From assembly GCF_003339585.1 (NCBI RefSeq), contig NZ_QPKF01000002.1, positions 1 to 64,000 of the forward strand: a stretch of DNA of 64,000 nucleotides. The letters are read 5' to 3'. The translations under genes and the position numbers were made by a program. Source of the stretch: Exiguobacterium sp. RIT594. GTDB taxonomy: Bacteria; Bacillota; Bacilli; Exiguobacteriales; Exiguobacteriaceae. The notes below the pieces were generated by a model that worked only from the letters and a program-made list of their open reading frames with translations, had not been told where the DNA came from and made no database searches. This document shows, piece by piece, positions 24,024 to 32,508 of the stretch (position 1 is its first letter; each line of letters begins with the position of its first letter).

Positions 24024-25205
24024 ATGAAAAAACGCTTAAAAGTAGCATCACTCTTTATGACTGCAGGACTGCTTGCGGCCTGTGGAAACAGCGAAGAAAC
24101 GACGACGGCTCCTAAAAAAGAAAAAACGGAGCAAACATCTGAGACGAAAACAAACGCTGGTATCGCCGCTACGACCTTAAAAGATGAACTGACAATCTTC
24201 AGCTCCATCAAAGCGGAACTCGACAAAGCAAAAGAAGGTCAAGCAATTGACTGGAAAATGGTTCAAACGAGCTATGACTCGAAATTAAAAGGCGGCGTCA
24301 CGACAGCTGCTCCTGAGATCGATGAGGTCATCAGTTCCGCATTAGCAGGTGTCGAATCTAAAGATCTCGATGAGAATGTCGCCCGTCAACTCGTGGACAA
24401 AGGCATTCAGTCTTATTTCTATAAACTTCAAAAATCAACACAAGCGACAGCGGAAGAAGCCGTTAAAGCCGGAAAAACGGACGAAGCGACAGCTGCACTC
24501 AACGACATTCAAGATATGTCAGAGACAGTCTTCATTCCGACGGCTGAAAAACGGGATGCCAGTTACGGCTTCAAAAACGAAGACTCGATCGCTCAAGCCA
24601 TCAACTCCGGATTGACAGCGCAGGAAGAAGCGATTACGGCAAAAAACATCGCTGATTTTAATGTCGCGAAACAATTGACGGATAAATCGATTTACCGGTC
24701 GTTCTATCTCGCTGCTCTCGGTTACGCTCAAAAAATCGAAGACGGTGTCAAAGCCGGCACAGACGAAAAAGAATTGCAGATGGAACAAGCTGAAGGATAC
24801 GGATTCCTGCTGGCCATCGAAGAATCACTTGCCGGCGGCGATGAAGAAGCCGTCGCTACATTAAAAGAACGCTATGATTTCTCAAAAACAAAACCGGCAG
24901 ACGTTAAGTTCAAAGAAATCGAGAGCTTGTTCGCCAAAGCACTAACGGAAAAGATTGACGGCTACCACGAAGAAACACAAGAAGCACTCGAGAAAAAAGA
25001 TATCGATACAGCACGCGTCGAAGCGATGGAAGCTAACATGTTCGTCATTGCCATGAAACCGACACTCGAAAATCGTTTAGGCAAAGAAACAGCACAAACA
25101 GTTTTGGCAGATGCGAGTGCCTGGTATGCTCTTGTCGAAAAAGGTGATCTGAAGGCAGAAAAAACAGGTGATCAGATCACTGACGCGTTAGAGCCGCTCA
25201 ACTAA
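24024..25205 (+). CDS. Iron-regulated helical-repeat lipoprotein
   Basis: A 393-residue lipoprotein: lipobox LLAAC (C20), then a 25-residue Lys/Thr/Glu linker and an all-helical body. Two similar blocks can be seen, about residues 98-190 ('VISSALAGVESKDLDENVARQLVDKGIQSYFYKL') and 192-290 ('NSGLTAQEEAITAKNIADFNVAKQLTDKSIYRSFYLAALG'), suggesting duplication. It is not EfeO by sequence. As first gene after the Fur box it is probably the most expressed product. I infer a surface metal- or ligand-binding role, or the acceptor of glycosylation; neither is shown. Confidence 0.8.
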   Translation: MKKRLKVASLFMTAGLLAACGNSEETTTAPKKEKTEQTSETKTNAGIAATTLKDELTIFSSIKAELDKAKEGQAIDWKMVQTSYDSKLKGGVTTAAPEIDEVISSALAGVESKDLDENVARQLVDKGIQSYFYKLQKSTQATAEEAVKAGKTDEATAALNDIQDMSETVFIPTAEKRDASYGFKNEDSIAQAINSGLTAQEEAITAKNIADFNVAKQLTDKSIYRSFYLAALGYAQKIEDGVKAGTDEKELQMEQAEGYGFLLAIEESLAGGDEEAVATLKERYDFSKTKPADVKFKEIESLFAKALTEKIDGYHEETQEALEKKDIDTARVEAMEANMFVIAMKPTLENRLGKETAQTVLADASAWYALVEKGDLKAEKTGDQITDALEPLN

Positions 25206-25230
25206 TCGTTTAAAATCGGAGGAATGCGCT

Positions 25231-26151
25231 ATGCAAATCGGAATTACAGGAGGAGCCGGCTTTATCGGGGCGGCGCTTGCACTACGGCTTCAAGCAAGCG
25301 GCCACACCGTCTATGTCATCGATGCGTTTACCGACTATTATGATGTCGAATTGAAGCTGACAAGGGCAAAACAGTTACAGGCTAACGGAATTGACGTCTT
25401 TGACGGCAACGTCCACGAAGATTTGGCAACGTGGTGTGCCAACCACTCGTTTGCCGCCCTGTTTCATTTAGCAGCATTGCCGGGTGTCCCGGGTTCTTTA
25501 ACTGAACCCCATCGCTACATCGAAGATGACATCGCGATGACGGTGACTGTCCTCGAAACAGCTCGAACCCACGGTATTCCGCATGTCTTTTTTGCTTCCT
25601 CCTCTTCCGTTTACGGTGAACAGACCGGCGCCTTGCTTGAACATCAAGCGACGGGAAATGTGATGAGTCCTTACGCAGCAGCTAAGTACAGTGCGGAAAC
25701 GTTTTGCCGGACCTATCAAAATCTGTATGACCTGAATATGACGATCTTCCGATTTTTCACGGTATATGGTCCGTCCGGTCGACCGGATATGGCGTTGTTT
25801 CGCTTCATTGAACAAGCACTGGACGGTCAAGCGATTACCGTTTTCGGCGATCCGGTCCGTGACTTCACCTATATCGATGACATCACCCGGGGCATGGAAC
25901 AGGCGCTTGACGCCAACGCGACCGGCCTCTTCAATCTCGGTGCCAATCGTCCGGAATCGGTTCGCGATATCGCCATGTTACTCGGTGAACGGTTTAACGT
26001 CCCGGTCATTTCGGCACCGGCACGGACAGGCGATGTCTCGATGACTTGGAGTAATACCGAGGCGGCCCGGCAGACGTTTGGTTACGTTCCTTCCTTTACG
26101 CTCGCTGATGGAATCGAACGGATGATCACATGGCATCTCGAACGTCGGTGA
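25231..26151 (+). CDS. NAD-dependent UDP-sugar epimerase, GAE-like
   Basis: A 306-residue extended SDR. It has the NAD motif GGAGFIG (residues 7-13), Ser in 'FASSSSVYG' and the YAAAK active-site pair. 'YGPSGRPDMALF' and 'VRDFTYIDDI' are typical of UDP-glucuronate 4-epimerases, so UDP-glucuronate to UDP-galacturonate is the first guess. GGAGGAA precedes the ATG, 25 nt after the lipoprotein gene. It would supply a nucleotide sugar to the glycosyltransferases of this operon. Confidence 0.82.
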   Translation: MQIGITGGAGFIGAALALRLQASGHTVYVIDAFTDYYDVELKLTRAKQLQANGIDVFDGNVHEDLATWCANHSFAALFHLAALPGVPGSLTEPHRYIEDDIAMTVTVLETARTHGIPHVFFASSSSVYGEQTGALLEHQATGNVMSPYAAAKYSAETFCRTYQNLYDLNMTIFRFFTVYGPSGRPDMALFRFIEQALDGQAITVFGDPVRDFTYIDDITRGMEQALDANATGLFNLGANRPESVRDIAMLLGERFNVPVISAPARTGDVSMTWSNTEAARQTFGYVPSFTLADGIERMITWHLERR

Positions 26152-26987
26152 TCCGTGGAGTTGCGAGCGTCTTCTTGACGTTGGCAACTCTTTTTTTACT
26201 TCTGCGATTCGGCTTGGAACTGCCGACTGCCTGGCGCTATATCCAAACATTGACGACTTCTTACTGGACACCGGCCGCAACGGTCAGCTACGCACTTGCT
26301 TTTTATGTCCGGGCGATTGCCTGGCGGACAGCTGACGAAAAAACGGCTCCGACAGCCGTCTATCTGACGAGTCTCTACATCGGACTGGCTGTTAATCATC
26401 TGTCCCCCGTCAAGCTTGGGGAAGCGGTCCGCTTGTTGACAGCCCGTGCCATTGGCAGTCCTCTCAAACGGACGACCGCCATTTTGGTCGCCCAACGCGG
26501 GATCGACCTATCCGTACTCGGTCTTTTCGTGGCGGCCGGGGTATTATTAGGACAAACCGTTTGGGTCGCTGCCTTGGCACTCTCAGGAGGTCTCGTCCTC
26601 TTACTGCTCGTTCGCAGATTCATCCAAGCGATGCCGGTATTGATCGGATACGGTCTGCTCTCCTGGATTTTTGAAGCCGTTGCCGTCGCTTGTCTTTTCG
26701 AAGGCGCCGAAGTGACCGTTCCATTTCCCATCATTCTCGTCGCGATGGGCGCCGGGGTCCTGTCCGGCATCGCCCAATTCACGCCGGGCGGGCTCGGGAC
26801 ATACGAACTTGCCATGGGAACCGTCCTGCATCTGTCGGGTGTTCCGAATCCGTATGAGCTTGCCTTGATGACCCATCTCTTTAAATACGCGTTTGCGTTT
26901 TTAGCGCCGGTTTATGTACTCATCCGTCATTTTAAGACGGTTCACTTACTGTTTACCCAGTTCAAGAAGCACAACACGAAAGGATGA
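26130..26987 (+). CDS. LPG-synthase-TM / AglD-like membrane protein
   Basis: A 285-residue membrane protein with about seven hydrophobic segments and the family string 'QFTPGGLGTYELAMG', as in YbhN/AglD/UPF0104 proteins. Relatives are the flippase half of MprF and archaeal AglD, which works in N-glycosylation. Starts inside the epimerase gene (22-nt overlap); a GTG seven codons later is an alternative start. A role in moving or using lipid-linked sugars fits the neighbours but is inferred. Confidence 0.78.
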   Translation: MASRTSVIRGVASVFLTLATLFLLLRFGLELPTAWRYIQTLTTSYWTPAATVSYALAFYVRAIAWRTADEKTAPTAVYLTSLYIGLAVNHLSPVKLGEAVRLLTARAIGSPLKRTTAILVAQRGIDLSVLGLFVAAGVLLGQTVWVAALALSGGLVLLLLVRRFIQAMPVLIGYGLLSWIFEAVAVACLFEGAEVTVPFPIILVAMGAGVLSGIAQFTPGGLGTYELAMGTVLHLSGVPNPYELALMTHLFKYAFAFLAPVYVLIRHFKTVHLLFTQFKKHNTKG

Positions 26988-26992
26988 CCTGC

Positions 26993-28426
26993 ATGAAAAG
27001 TGCTTCCCGCTTTGAAAAAGTTGCCGCACGGATGTGGAACTTACTGAATGAAGGGAAACCCTTCACACCGATTTTTACACTGGGTGTTTTCCTGAGCTAC
27101 ACGCTTTTAGTTCAAGGTTCACTCAGCGGTGCCGGCTTCGGTTTCCTCGTGACACTGCCGTTGCTCGTTTTATATTGGAAGTTTGATTTCCCGTTATTTT
27201 TACGGAACTATCTTTGGCTGCCGTTGATTGTCTGGCTGTTTATAGAAGGAACGGATTCCCGTCTGCTCCCGTTATTCGCGTACGGTGCCGGTCTCTACTT
27301 CTTCTTTACCGTCTTTTTCTGGGGGACGATTTACTACCATCTCCGGATCGGAACGGACTGGCTCAACTTCACGCGTTTTTGGAAACTCGTGCTGAAAAAC
27401 AGTGACTCGACCAGCGGAAACGCCCAGGAACAACTGCCGAAAGTCGGATTGTTGCTTGCCTATTGGCAAACGGCTTCAATCGAACAGACGCTTGACTGGT
27501 CTTATCTCTGGTTCCCGCTCGGACTGTTCGTTTTCGCTTGGATCCTGCATCATTATCTGTTTGATTGGAAACCGAAATTACCGACGGAGTCGACCGTCGA
27601 TGCACCGGTTCCCGCTTCGTCGAAAGTCTATGTCCTGATTGTCGACGGCATGCGGAAAGATCGTTATATGGCAGCAGACACTCCTTTCCTTGAGCGATTG
27701 CGCCAGGAAGGAACGGAGTATACGAACATGGAGACGGTCTATCCGGCCCGGACCGTCGTCTGCTTCAGCTCGATGTTCACAGGCGCCCGTCCGGAAGAAC
27801 ACGGAATCCATTCGAACATGGTCTGGAACACGACCGGTGTCAAAACGGACACGGCCTTCAATCGACTGCGTGACGTCGGCAAGACCGGTAAGATTCTCGG
27901 TATCGCCCATCTCGTCGATGCGTTCGGTTCTAAAGACGTTCATACCGTGACAGCCGTCATGCATAATGATGTCGCGGACCGCAACATCATCGACCGAGCC
28001 AAACAGATCGTCCGGGACGAAGATCCGGATTTACTGGCGATTCAATTGATTGGAACCGATCAGACCGGTCACAGCCGTGGCACCCTGTATTCCGAATACG
28101 TTCAGAAAATCGAAGAAGCCGATGCCTTACTAGCTGAATTTTGTGAAGAACTGGACCGGCTTGGTAAGCTCGACGATGCAACACTGATTGTCATGGCGGA
28201 TCACGGACAAGCCGATGGGATCGGCGGTCATGGTCATCTCGATGAAGGCGAACGGTTTGTTCCGTTTTGGATGTACGGCAAACATGTCCATGCCGGTCTG
28301 AAGGTTGATACACACCGGCATATCCTGTCACTTGGACCAACGATTACGAAGTTGCTTGGTGCTGATATCCCGCACGACAGCCGCGGTGTCTTACTGACGG
28401 AAGCCTTTAAGGAGGAATCCTCATGA
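26993..28426 (+). CDS. Membrane alkaline-phosphatase-superfamily phosphodiesterase
   Basis: A 477-residue protein. The first ~200 residues hold five or six membrane segments; the C-terminal half is a type I phosphodiesterase/nucleotide pyrophosphatase fold with the metal Asp in 'LIVDGMRKDRY', the Thr nucleophile in 'YPARTVVCFSSM', and metal ligands in 'ADHGQ' and 'GGHGHLDEGE'. Such membrane enzymes transfer or remove phospho-groups on lipids or glycans. I prefer the ATG at 26993 because the one at 26984 is inside AGGATGA. Followed by a four-base overlap with the next gene. Confidence 0.78.
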   Translation: MKSASRFEKVAARMWNLLNEGKPFTPIFTLGVFLSYTLLVQGSLSGAGFGFLVTLPLLVLYWKFDFPLFLRNYLWLPLIVWLFIEGTDSRLLPLFAYGAGLYFFFTVFFWGTIYYHLRIGTDWLNFTRFWKLVLKNSDSTSGNAQEQLPKVGLLLAYWQTASIEQTLDWSYLWFPLGLFVFAWILHHYLFDWKPKLPTESTVDAPVPASSKVYVLIVDGMRKDRYMAADTPFLERLRQEGTEYTNMETVYPARTVVCFSSMFTGARPEEHGIHSNMVWNTTGVKTDTAFNRLRDVGKTGKILGIAHLVDAFGSKDVHTVTAVMHNDVADRNIIDRAKQIVRDEDPDLLAIQLIGTDQTGHSRGTLYSEYVQKIEEADALLAEFCEELDRLGKLDDATLIVMADHGQADGIGGHGHLDEGERFVPFWMYGKHVHAGLKVDTHRHILSLGPTITKLLGADIPHDSRGVLLTEAFKEESS

Positions 28427-29154
28427 AAAAAATCGTTGTCTTTCTTCCGGCCCATAACGAAAAAGTTTCCTTGCCGCTTGTCTTAAAACGGATTCCGGCT
28501 GAAATCGATGGACTGCCTGTCGAGACGATCGTCATCGACGATGGATCTACTGATGAGACGTCCGAGATTGCCCGGCAACACGGAGCCCATGTTTATCGTT
28601 TTCCTAAAAATCGCGGGCTCGGAGCTGCCGTTCGGGAAGGACTGCTCCGGTCCTACGCCCATGGTGCGACTGTCGCCGTCATGATTGACGCCGATAATGA
28701 ATACCCGGCGGATCAGATTCCCGACGTCGTCCGACCGATTCTTCTCGATGAGGCCGACTACGTGTTTGGTTCCCGTTTTCTCGGAACCATCGACGGGATG
28801 CGCTTGTACCGCTATATCGGCAATCATGTCTTTACCTGGTTACAGTGTCTGTTGCTGAAACAGCGGATTTATGACGGACAAAGCGGGATGCGTGCCTTTT
28901 CCCGGGCGGCGTGTAAACACGCGGAAATCATCCACGACTACAACTACGCTCAAGTGCTGACACTGAACCTTGTCCGGAAAGGGTTCCGGCTACAGGAAGT
29001 CCCGATTCGTTACCGTGTGCGCGAAGCCGGAAAATCCTTTATTCGCTTTAACTATATCCAGCGCGTCCTCCCTGCGATTTACCGGGAATGGCGTCGCCCG
29101 ATCGTCCCACTGTCGTCTGAAGAACGTTTTGAACGAAAGGAGCATCTTGGATGA
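28423..29154 (+). CDS. DPM1-like family 2 glycosyltransferase
   Basis: A 243-residue GT-A enzyme with DDGS at residues 39-42, a DAD motif at 89-91, and the polyprenyl-phosphate-sugar synthase string 'RVREAGKSF'. No C-terminal membrane segments, so it is the soluble, DPM1-like kind. It probably loads a sugar from a nucleotide donor onto polyprenyl phosphate. AAGGAGGA precedes the ATG; overlaps both neighbours as ATGA, showing tight coupling. Confidence 0.85.
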   Translation: MKKIVVFLPAHNEKVSLPLVLKRIPAEIDGLPVETIVIDDGSTDETSEIARQHGAHVYRFPKNRGLGAAVREGLLRSYAHGATVAVMIDADNEYPADQIPDVVRPILLDEADYVFGSRFLGTIDGMRLYRYIGNHVFTWLQCLLLKQRIYDGQSGMRAFSRAACKHAEIIHDYNYAQVLTLNLVRKGFRLQEVPIRYRVREAGKSFIRFNYIQRVLPAIYREWRRPIVPLSSEERFERKEHLG

Positions 29155-29888
29155 GAAAACCGCTTTTCATCACCGTCATCGCCTTCTTGTTCCTGCTCAC
29201 TACACCGTTGCCGGCATTCGCCTACAGCTACGGCGATCCAGGAAAAGAAGCTTTTGCGGAAGCTTATAAACAGTTTGAAGAACAGCTTGACCAAAAGGAC
29301 TACACGTTAGCCAAAGAAACCATCGATGCCTACGATAAGGAATTTACGCTCTACTTCCCGGAAGCAAAAGAAAAAATCGATGCGTCGTTAGCCAAGGAAG
29401 ATGCTGATGCCGCCAAGCAAGCCTACCGGGTCGCTTTGCGTCAAAACATCGAACGTCGTCTGCACTTCGCGCAGGAACAATTCGATGACTTCGGACAGGC
29501 CAAGTTGTTGCTCGCGAAGGCACGCGGCACATACGATGTGCTCGCTCCTTACGTCAAGGAAAGTGAGGGTGCAAAGACAAGTGATTCATTGTATACTGCT
29601 TTTGATGATTCACTTGCGGCGCTTGGAAACCCCGGTTTGTTTGGAGTCGGGAAAAAAGCAAGCGATCGAAAAACATTTGATCAAAACATTAAACAGATTG
29701 AAGATACCGTCACCCCGCTGTTCGTTTTGCCAGGTGAAGAGAAGACGGGTGTCTTCGATGAAGAGGACTCGATTTTCGGTCAGTCTTTCGGAACGGATGA
29801 TATTTGGAAAACGGTCGCCATCAGTCTTGTCATCATCTTAATCGTCATCGTCATCATCGGTCAGCGTAAGAAACGACGCGCTCAATAA
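29151..29888 (+). CDS. Secreted helical domain with C-terminal anchor (EfeU accessory)
   Basis: A 245-residue protein: signal peptide (cleavage near 'PAFAYS'), about 180 residues of helix rich in Lys, Asp and Glu, one C-terminal membrane segment (about 217-237) and a basic tail. In B. subtilis YwbL (EfeU) a similar extracytoplasmic helical part precedes the FTR1 permease in one chain; here it is a separate gene just before the permease (12-nt gap). I infer that the two proteins work together at the membrane face. ATGA overlap with the glycosyltransferase gene. Confidence 0.7.
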   Translation: MRKPLFITVIAFLFLLTTPLPAFAYSYGDPGKEAFAEAYKQFEEQLDQKDYTLAKETIDAYDKEFTLYFPEAKEKIDASLAKEDADAAKQAYRVALRQNIERRLHFAQEQFDDFGQAKLLLAKARGTYDVLAPYVKESEGAKTSDSLYTAFDDSLAALGNPGLFGVGKKASDRKTFDQNIKQIEDTVTPLFVLPGEEKTGVFDEEDSIFGQSFGTDDIWKTVAISLVIILIVIVIIGQRKKRRAQ

Positions 29889-29900
29889 GGAGGAAGACAC

Positions 29901-30818
29901 ATGGATTTTCAGGCGTTTTTAATCACCCTTCGCGAATGTCTCGAAGCCGTCTTGATCGTCGGCTTGATTCTCGGTTATCTCGATCGGCTCAATGCACCAC
30001 AATATAAAAAATGGGTCTACGCCGGTGTTGGACTTGCCTTACTCGCGAGTTTAGGTGTCGCCTTCCTGTTCCAGGTCGTCTTTACGAGTTTCGCAAGCTT
30101 CGGCAGCGATACGTATTTACGTCTTGGGATCATGATCATCTCGGTTTTCCTCTTGACGCACATGGTGCTTTGGATGGGCAAGGAGGCGAAAGAGAACCAG
30201 CAGGCCTCACAGGCGAAAGTCGCGGCTGCCGTCTCGACCGGCAGTGCGATTACGATGATCGTCCATTCGTTCCTCGTCATCGTCCGGGAAGGGATCGAAA
30301 CGGTTTTCTTCTTCGCAGCGATTTCCGGCGGTGAAATCGAAAAAGTCCTGACGAGCTACGGTGCCGTCTCCGGTCTCCTGCTCGCCTTGATTTTCGGTTA
30401 CCTGTTCGTTTCCGGGACGATGAAGATTCCCGTCAAGCGCTTTTTCCAAGTGACCGGCGTCTTGATTTTATTCATTGCAGCGGGCATGCTTGTGCAAACG
30501 ATTGGGCGGTTCCAGGATCTCGGCTTGCTCGGCAGTCTGTTGACGAATGCAGATGGAACACCGGCTGCGCTTTATAATATCGTTGCTTTCATGCCGGAAC
30601 ACTATATCGATCAAGTCCAGTATTTACGGGACACCGGCAATACGACTTTGATCAGCGGTCAAATCGGAACATTCATGGGGGCGATGTTCGGCTACAGCCA
30701 CAACCCATCCATCGAGCAGGTCATCGCGTGGTGGGGATATTTCGCTTTCGCCGGCTTCATGTTGATGCGTCAAAATCGCGCGCCAAAAACCGTCAAGAAA
30801 CTGAAGGAGGTCTCGTGA
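29901..30818 (+). CDS. efeU: FTR1/EfeU-family iron permease
   Basis: A 305-residue protein with seven membrane segments and two REXXE motifs, R11-E15 (RECLE) and R129-E133 (REGIE), the iron-relay signature of Ftr1p and EfeU. It imports oxidised ferrous iron. Usual partners EfeO and EfeB are absent from the window; the only candidates for an extracellular oxidation or binding role are the two surface proteins of this operon. AAGGAGGA precedes the ATG. Fur-type promoter upstream supports an iron role. Confidence 0.92.
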   Translation: MDFQAFLITLRECLEAVLIVGLILGYLDRLNAPQYKKWVYAGVGLALLASLGVAFLFQVVFTSFASFGSDTYLRLGIMIISVFLLTHMVLWMGKEAKENQQASQAKVAAAVSTGSAITMIVHSFLVIVREGIETVFFFAAISGGEIEKVLTSYGAVSGLLLALIFGYLFVSGTMKIPVKRFFQVTGVLILFIAAGMLVQTIGRFQDLGLLGSLLTNADGTPAALYNIVAFMPEHYIDQVQYLRDTGNTTLISGQIGTFMGAMFGYSHNPSIEQVIAWWGYFAFAGFMLMRQNRAPKTVKKLKEVS

Positions 30819-32212
30819 CGGTTCGCAGCGGTCATCCACAACAACGTGGACGATCGCTTTTTTTCATGTGTGTCGCTCTGATCTTCGTGTGCACCGCCGG
30901 ACGCCTTTATCTGGTCAGCCCGTTTGTCGCAAGCTACGACATCGCCAACTTCACGTTAGCAGTCGGACAGTATGACTTGGCGAATTTACAGCCACATTTC
31001 CCCGGGTACCCGTTTTTCATCTTACTCGCGACCGGTCTCGCACGACTCGGGCTTGAACCTGTCCGTGCCCTTGGAATCGTCTCGATGCTTGGCTTCACGA
31101 GCGGACTGGTTCCGCTGTACCTGCTGTTCAAACGCAGACGATTCGATACGGTTCGTCTGCTGGCTGCTTTTACGGTCGTGTCGACGGCTTCCCTTGTCGT
31201 CTTGTCCGCAACCGGGATGTCGGACGGTCTCGCCCTTGGTGTTCTTTGTTGGTTCGTCTGGAGTGTCGAACGCGCACGGCAGGGGCAGTTCCGTCTTTTA
31301 CCGTACCTCTTGTTTGGTCTGCTGATGGCGACCCGGCTGTCGTATGCTCTCTTTGGAATCATCCTCTTGTTTTTACTGTGGCAGTCACGTCGTGATGCAT
31401 GGCAATTTGTATCGGAAACCGCCGTTCTCCTGCTTGCTCAGCTCGCCTGGTTGTTGCCGGTCGCCTTCTCTGTCGGCGGACCAGCCTCCTTTGCTCAGTT
31501 GTCGCTCAGTTTCGTGACAGGTCATTTTTCGGACTGGGGAGGGACGGCACAAACGGATCAAGCCTCGCTGCTCGAACGACTTGGATTAACAATCAAACAA
31601 ATGATATGGCATGGTCTTGGATTTGCCACTTGGATTGGTCTCGGATCGGGATTGTTCTTGTTTTGCCAACGTTTCCGTTCGTTCCCTCTCTGGTGGAGTG
31701 TTACCGGAACCGGTTATTTTCTTTGGGTCTGGTTTGCGCAAAATATCGACAAGCCGCGGCATGTCTTACCACTCGTCTTACTGCTTGTGATTTTACTCGT
31801 CCGCCATCTGTCGGTCCGTTGGCTCGTTCCGTTTTTATGTATTCAATTGCTGATCGGAAGTATCGCTTTGTATCAACAAGCGACTAGTACACCGGCTACG
31901 ATTCAGCTGGCGGAAGCCATTACCGGTTTACCGGCGTCCGCGACCATCTTTACGGATGAAGAAGAACGTCAATTTTTGATGGCACGTCCTGACGCTATGA
32001 TTGTCCCGATTGGATCCGTCAGCAAATGGCGGGCGGAACCAAAATCACAGGAGGTCTATCTGACAGGACGATTGCTCAAACGCTTACGGGCGGCAGATGT
32101 ACCAATCGAAGTGACGGAAGTTTTCCGCTTTACGAGTGACCCCCGGTTCGAACCGGAAGATGCGGAAGCGCGGTTGTACCGGTTAAAATTGAATGAAGAA
32201 GCACTGAGATAA
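30815..32212 (+). CDS. GT-C-like polytopic membrane protein
   Basis: A 465-residue protein with about ten hydrophobic segments and a long C-terminal extracytoplasmic part. The first loop ('SYDIANFTLAVGQYDL...PHFPGYP') resembles GT-C glycosyltransferases such as the PMT/ArnT kind, where an acidic residue in this loop is catalytic (D34-type position). With the DPM1-like enzyme it would make a polyprenyl-sugar-dependent transfer outside the cell. GTG start at 30815 lies four bases after AAGGAGGT and overlaps the efeU stop. Confidence 0.65.
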   Translation: MTVRSGHPQQRGRSLFFMCVALIFVCTAGRLYLVSPFVASYDIANFTLAVGQYDLANLQPHFPGYPFFILLATGLARLGLEPVRALGIVSMLGFTSGLVPLYLLFKRRRFDTVRLLAAFTVVSTASLVVLSATGMSDGLALGVLCWFVWSVERARQGQFRLLPYLLFGLLMATRLSYALFGIILLFLLWQSRRDAWQFVSETAVLLLAQLAWLLPVAFSVGGPASFAQLSLSFVTGHFSDWGGTAQTDQASLLERLGLTIKQMIWHGLGFATWIGLGSGLFLFCQRFRSFPLWWSVTGTGYFLWVWFAQNIDKPRHVLPLVLLLVILLVRHLSVRWLVPFLCIQLLIGSIALYQQATSTPATIQLAEAITGLPASATIFTDEEERQFLMARPDAMIVPIGSVSKWRAEPKSQEVYLTGRLLKRLRAADVPIEVTEVFRFTSDPRFEPEDAEARLYRLKLNEEALR

Positions 32213-32217
32213 AAGAT

Positions 32218-32475
32218 TCGTTTTCCCGTGCTTTCCTCGGGCGAGTCGCAAGCCGCGGCTTCTTGACCTACTGATCAAGGAGCCGGGTCTCGCTTGACTC
32301 TGACAGCGCGTTAACACACGCTTTTTCCCGTAGGAGTCACGGTCAACGAATCTTGATTTCCTCCACAGATGCTCGATGTGTACTTGTTGTTCTTTCGAAA
32401 CGCAGCGTTGAGAAGCAAGACGAAGTCTCCTGCGGGAAAAGCGGAAAGTGAAGTCTTATCTGCGTATAAACGAAT
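32218..32475. repeat. Bacillales-type intergenic repeat, two inverted partial copies
   Basis: No gene is seen in this 296-base gap. On the minus strand 32218-32342 begins GACTCCTACGGGAAAAAGC and contains GAGACCCGGC, CGCCCGAGGAAAGC and AACGAATCTT. On the plus strand 32428-32475 begins GTCTCCTGCGGGAAAAGCGG and again ends in AACGAATCTT. I recall very similar GACTCCTGCGGGAAAAGC elements repeated in Bacillaceae intergenic DNA. They may be non-autonomous mobile elements or processed RNAs. Confidence 0.5.
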
Positions 32476-32508
32476 CTTGAACCGGATTCGAAGTACTTTC
32501 CTCGTCAT

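Noticed and set aside
30728-30815. An upstream extension of the GT-C-like gene into efeU
   Set aside because: The extension lies in the coding frame of efeU, and the GTG at 30815 has an ideal AAGGAGGT site.
32311-32508. A 65-codon minus-strand frame in the repeat region
   Set aside because: It has no ribosome site, the composition is unlike a protein, and it runs through the repeated non-coding boxes.
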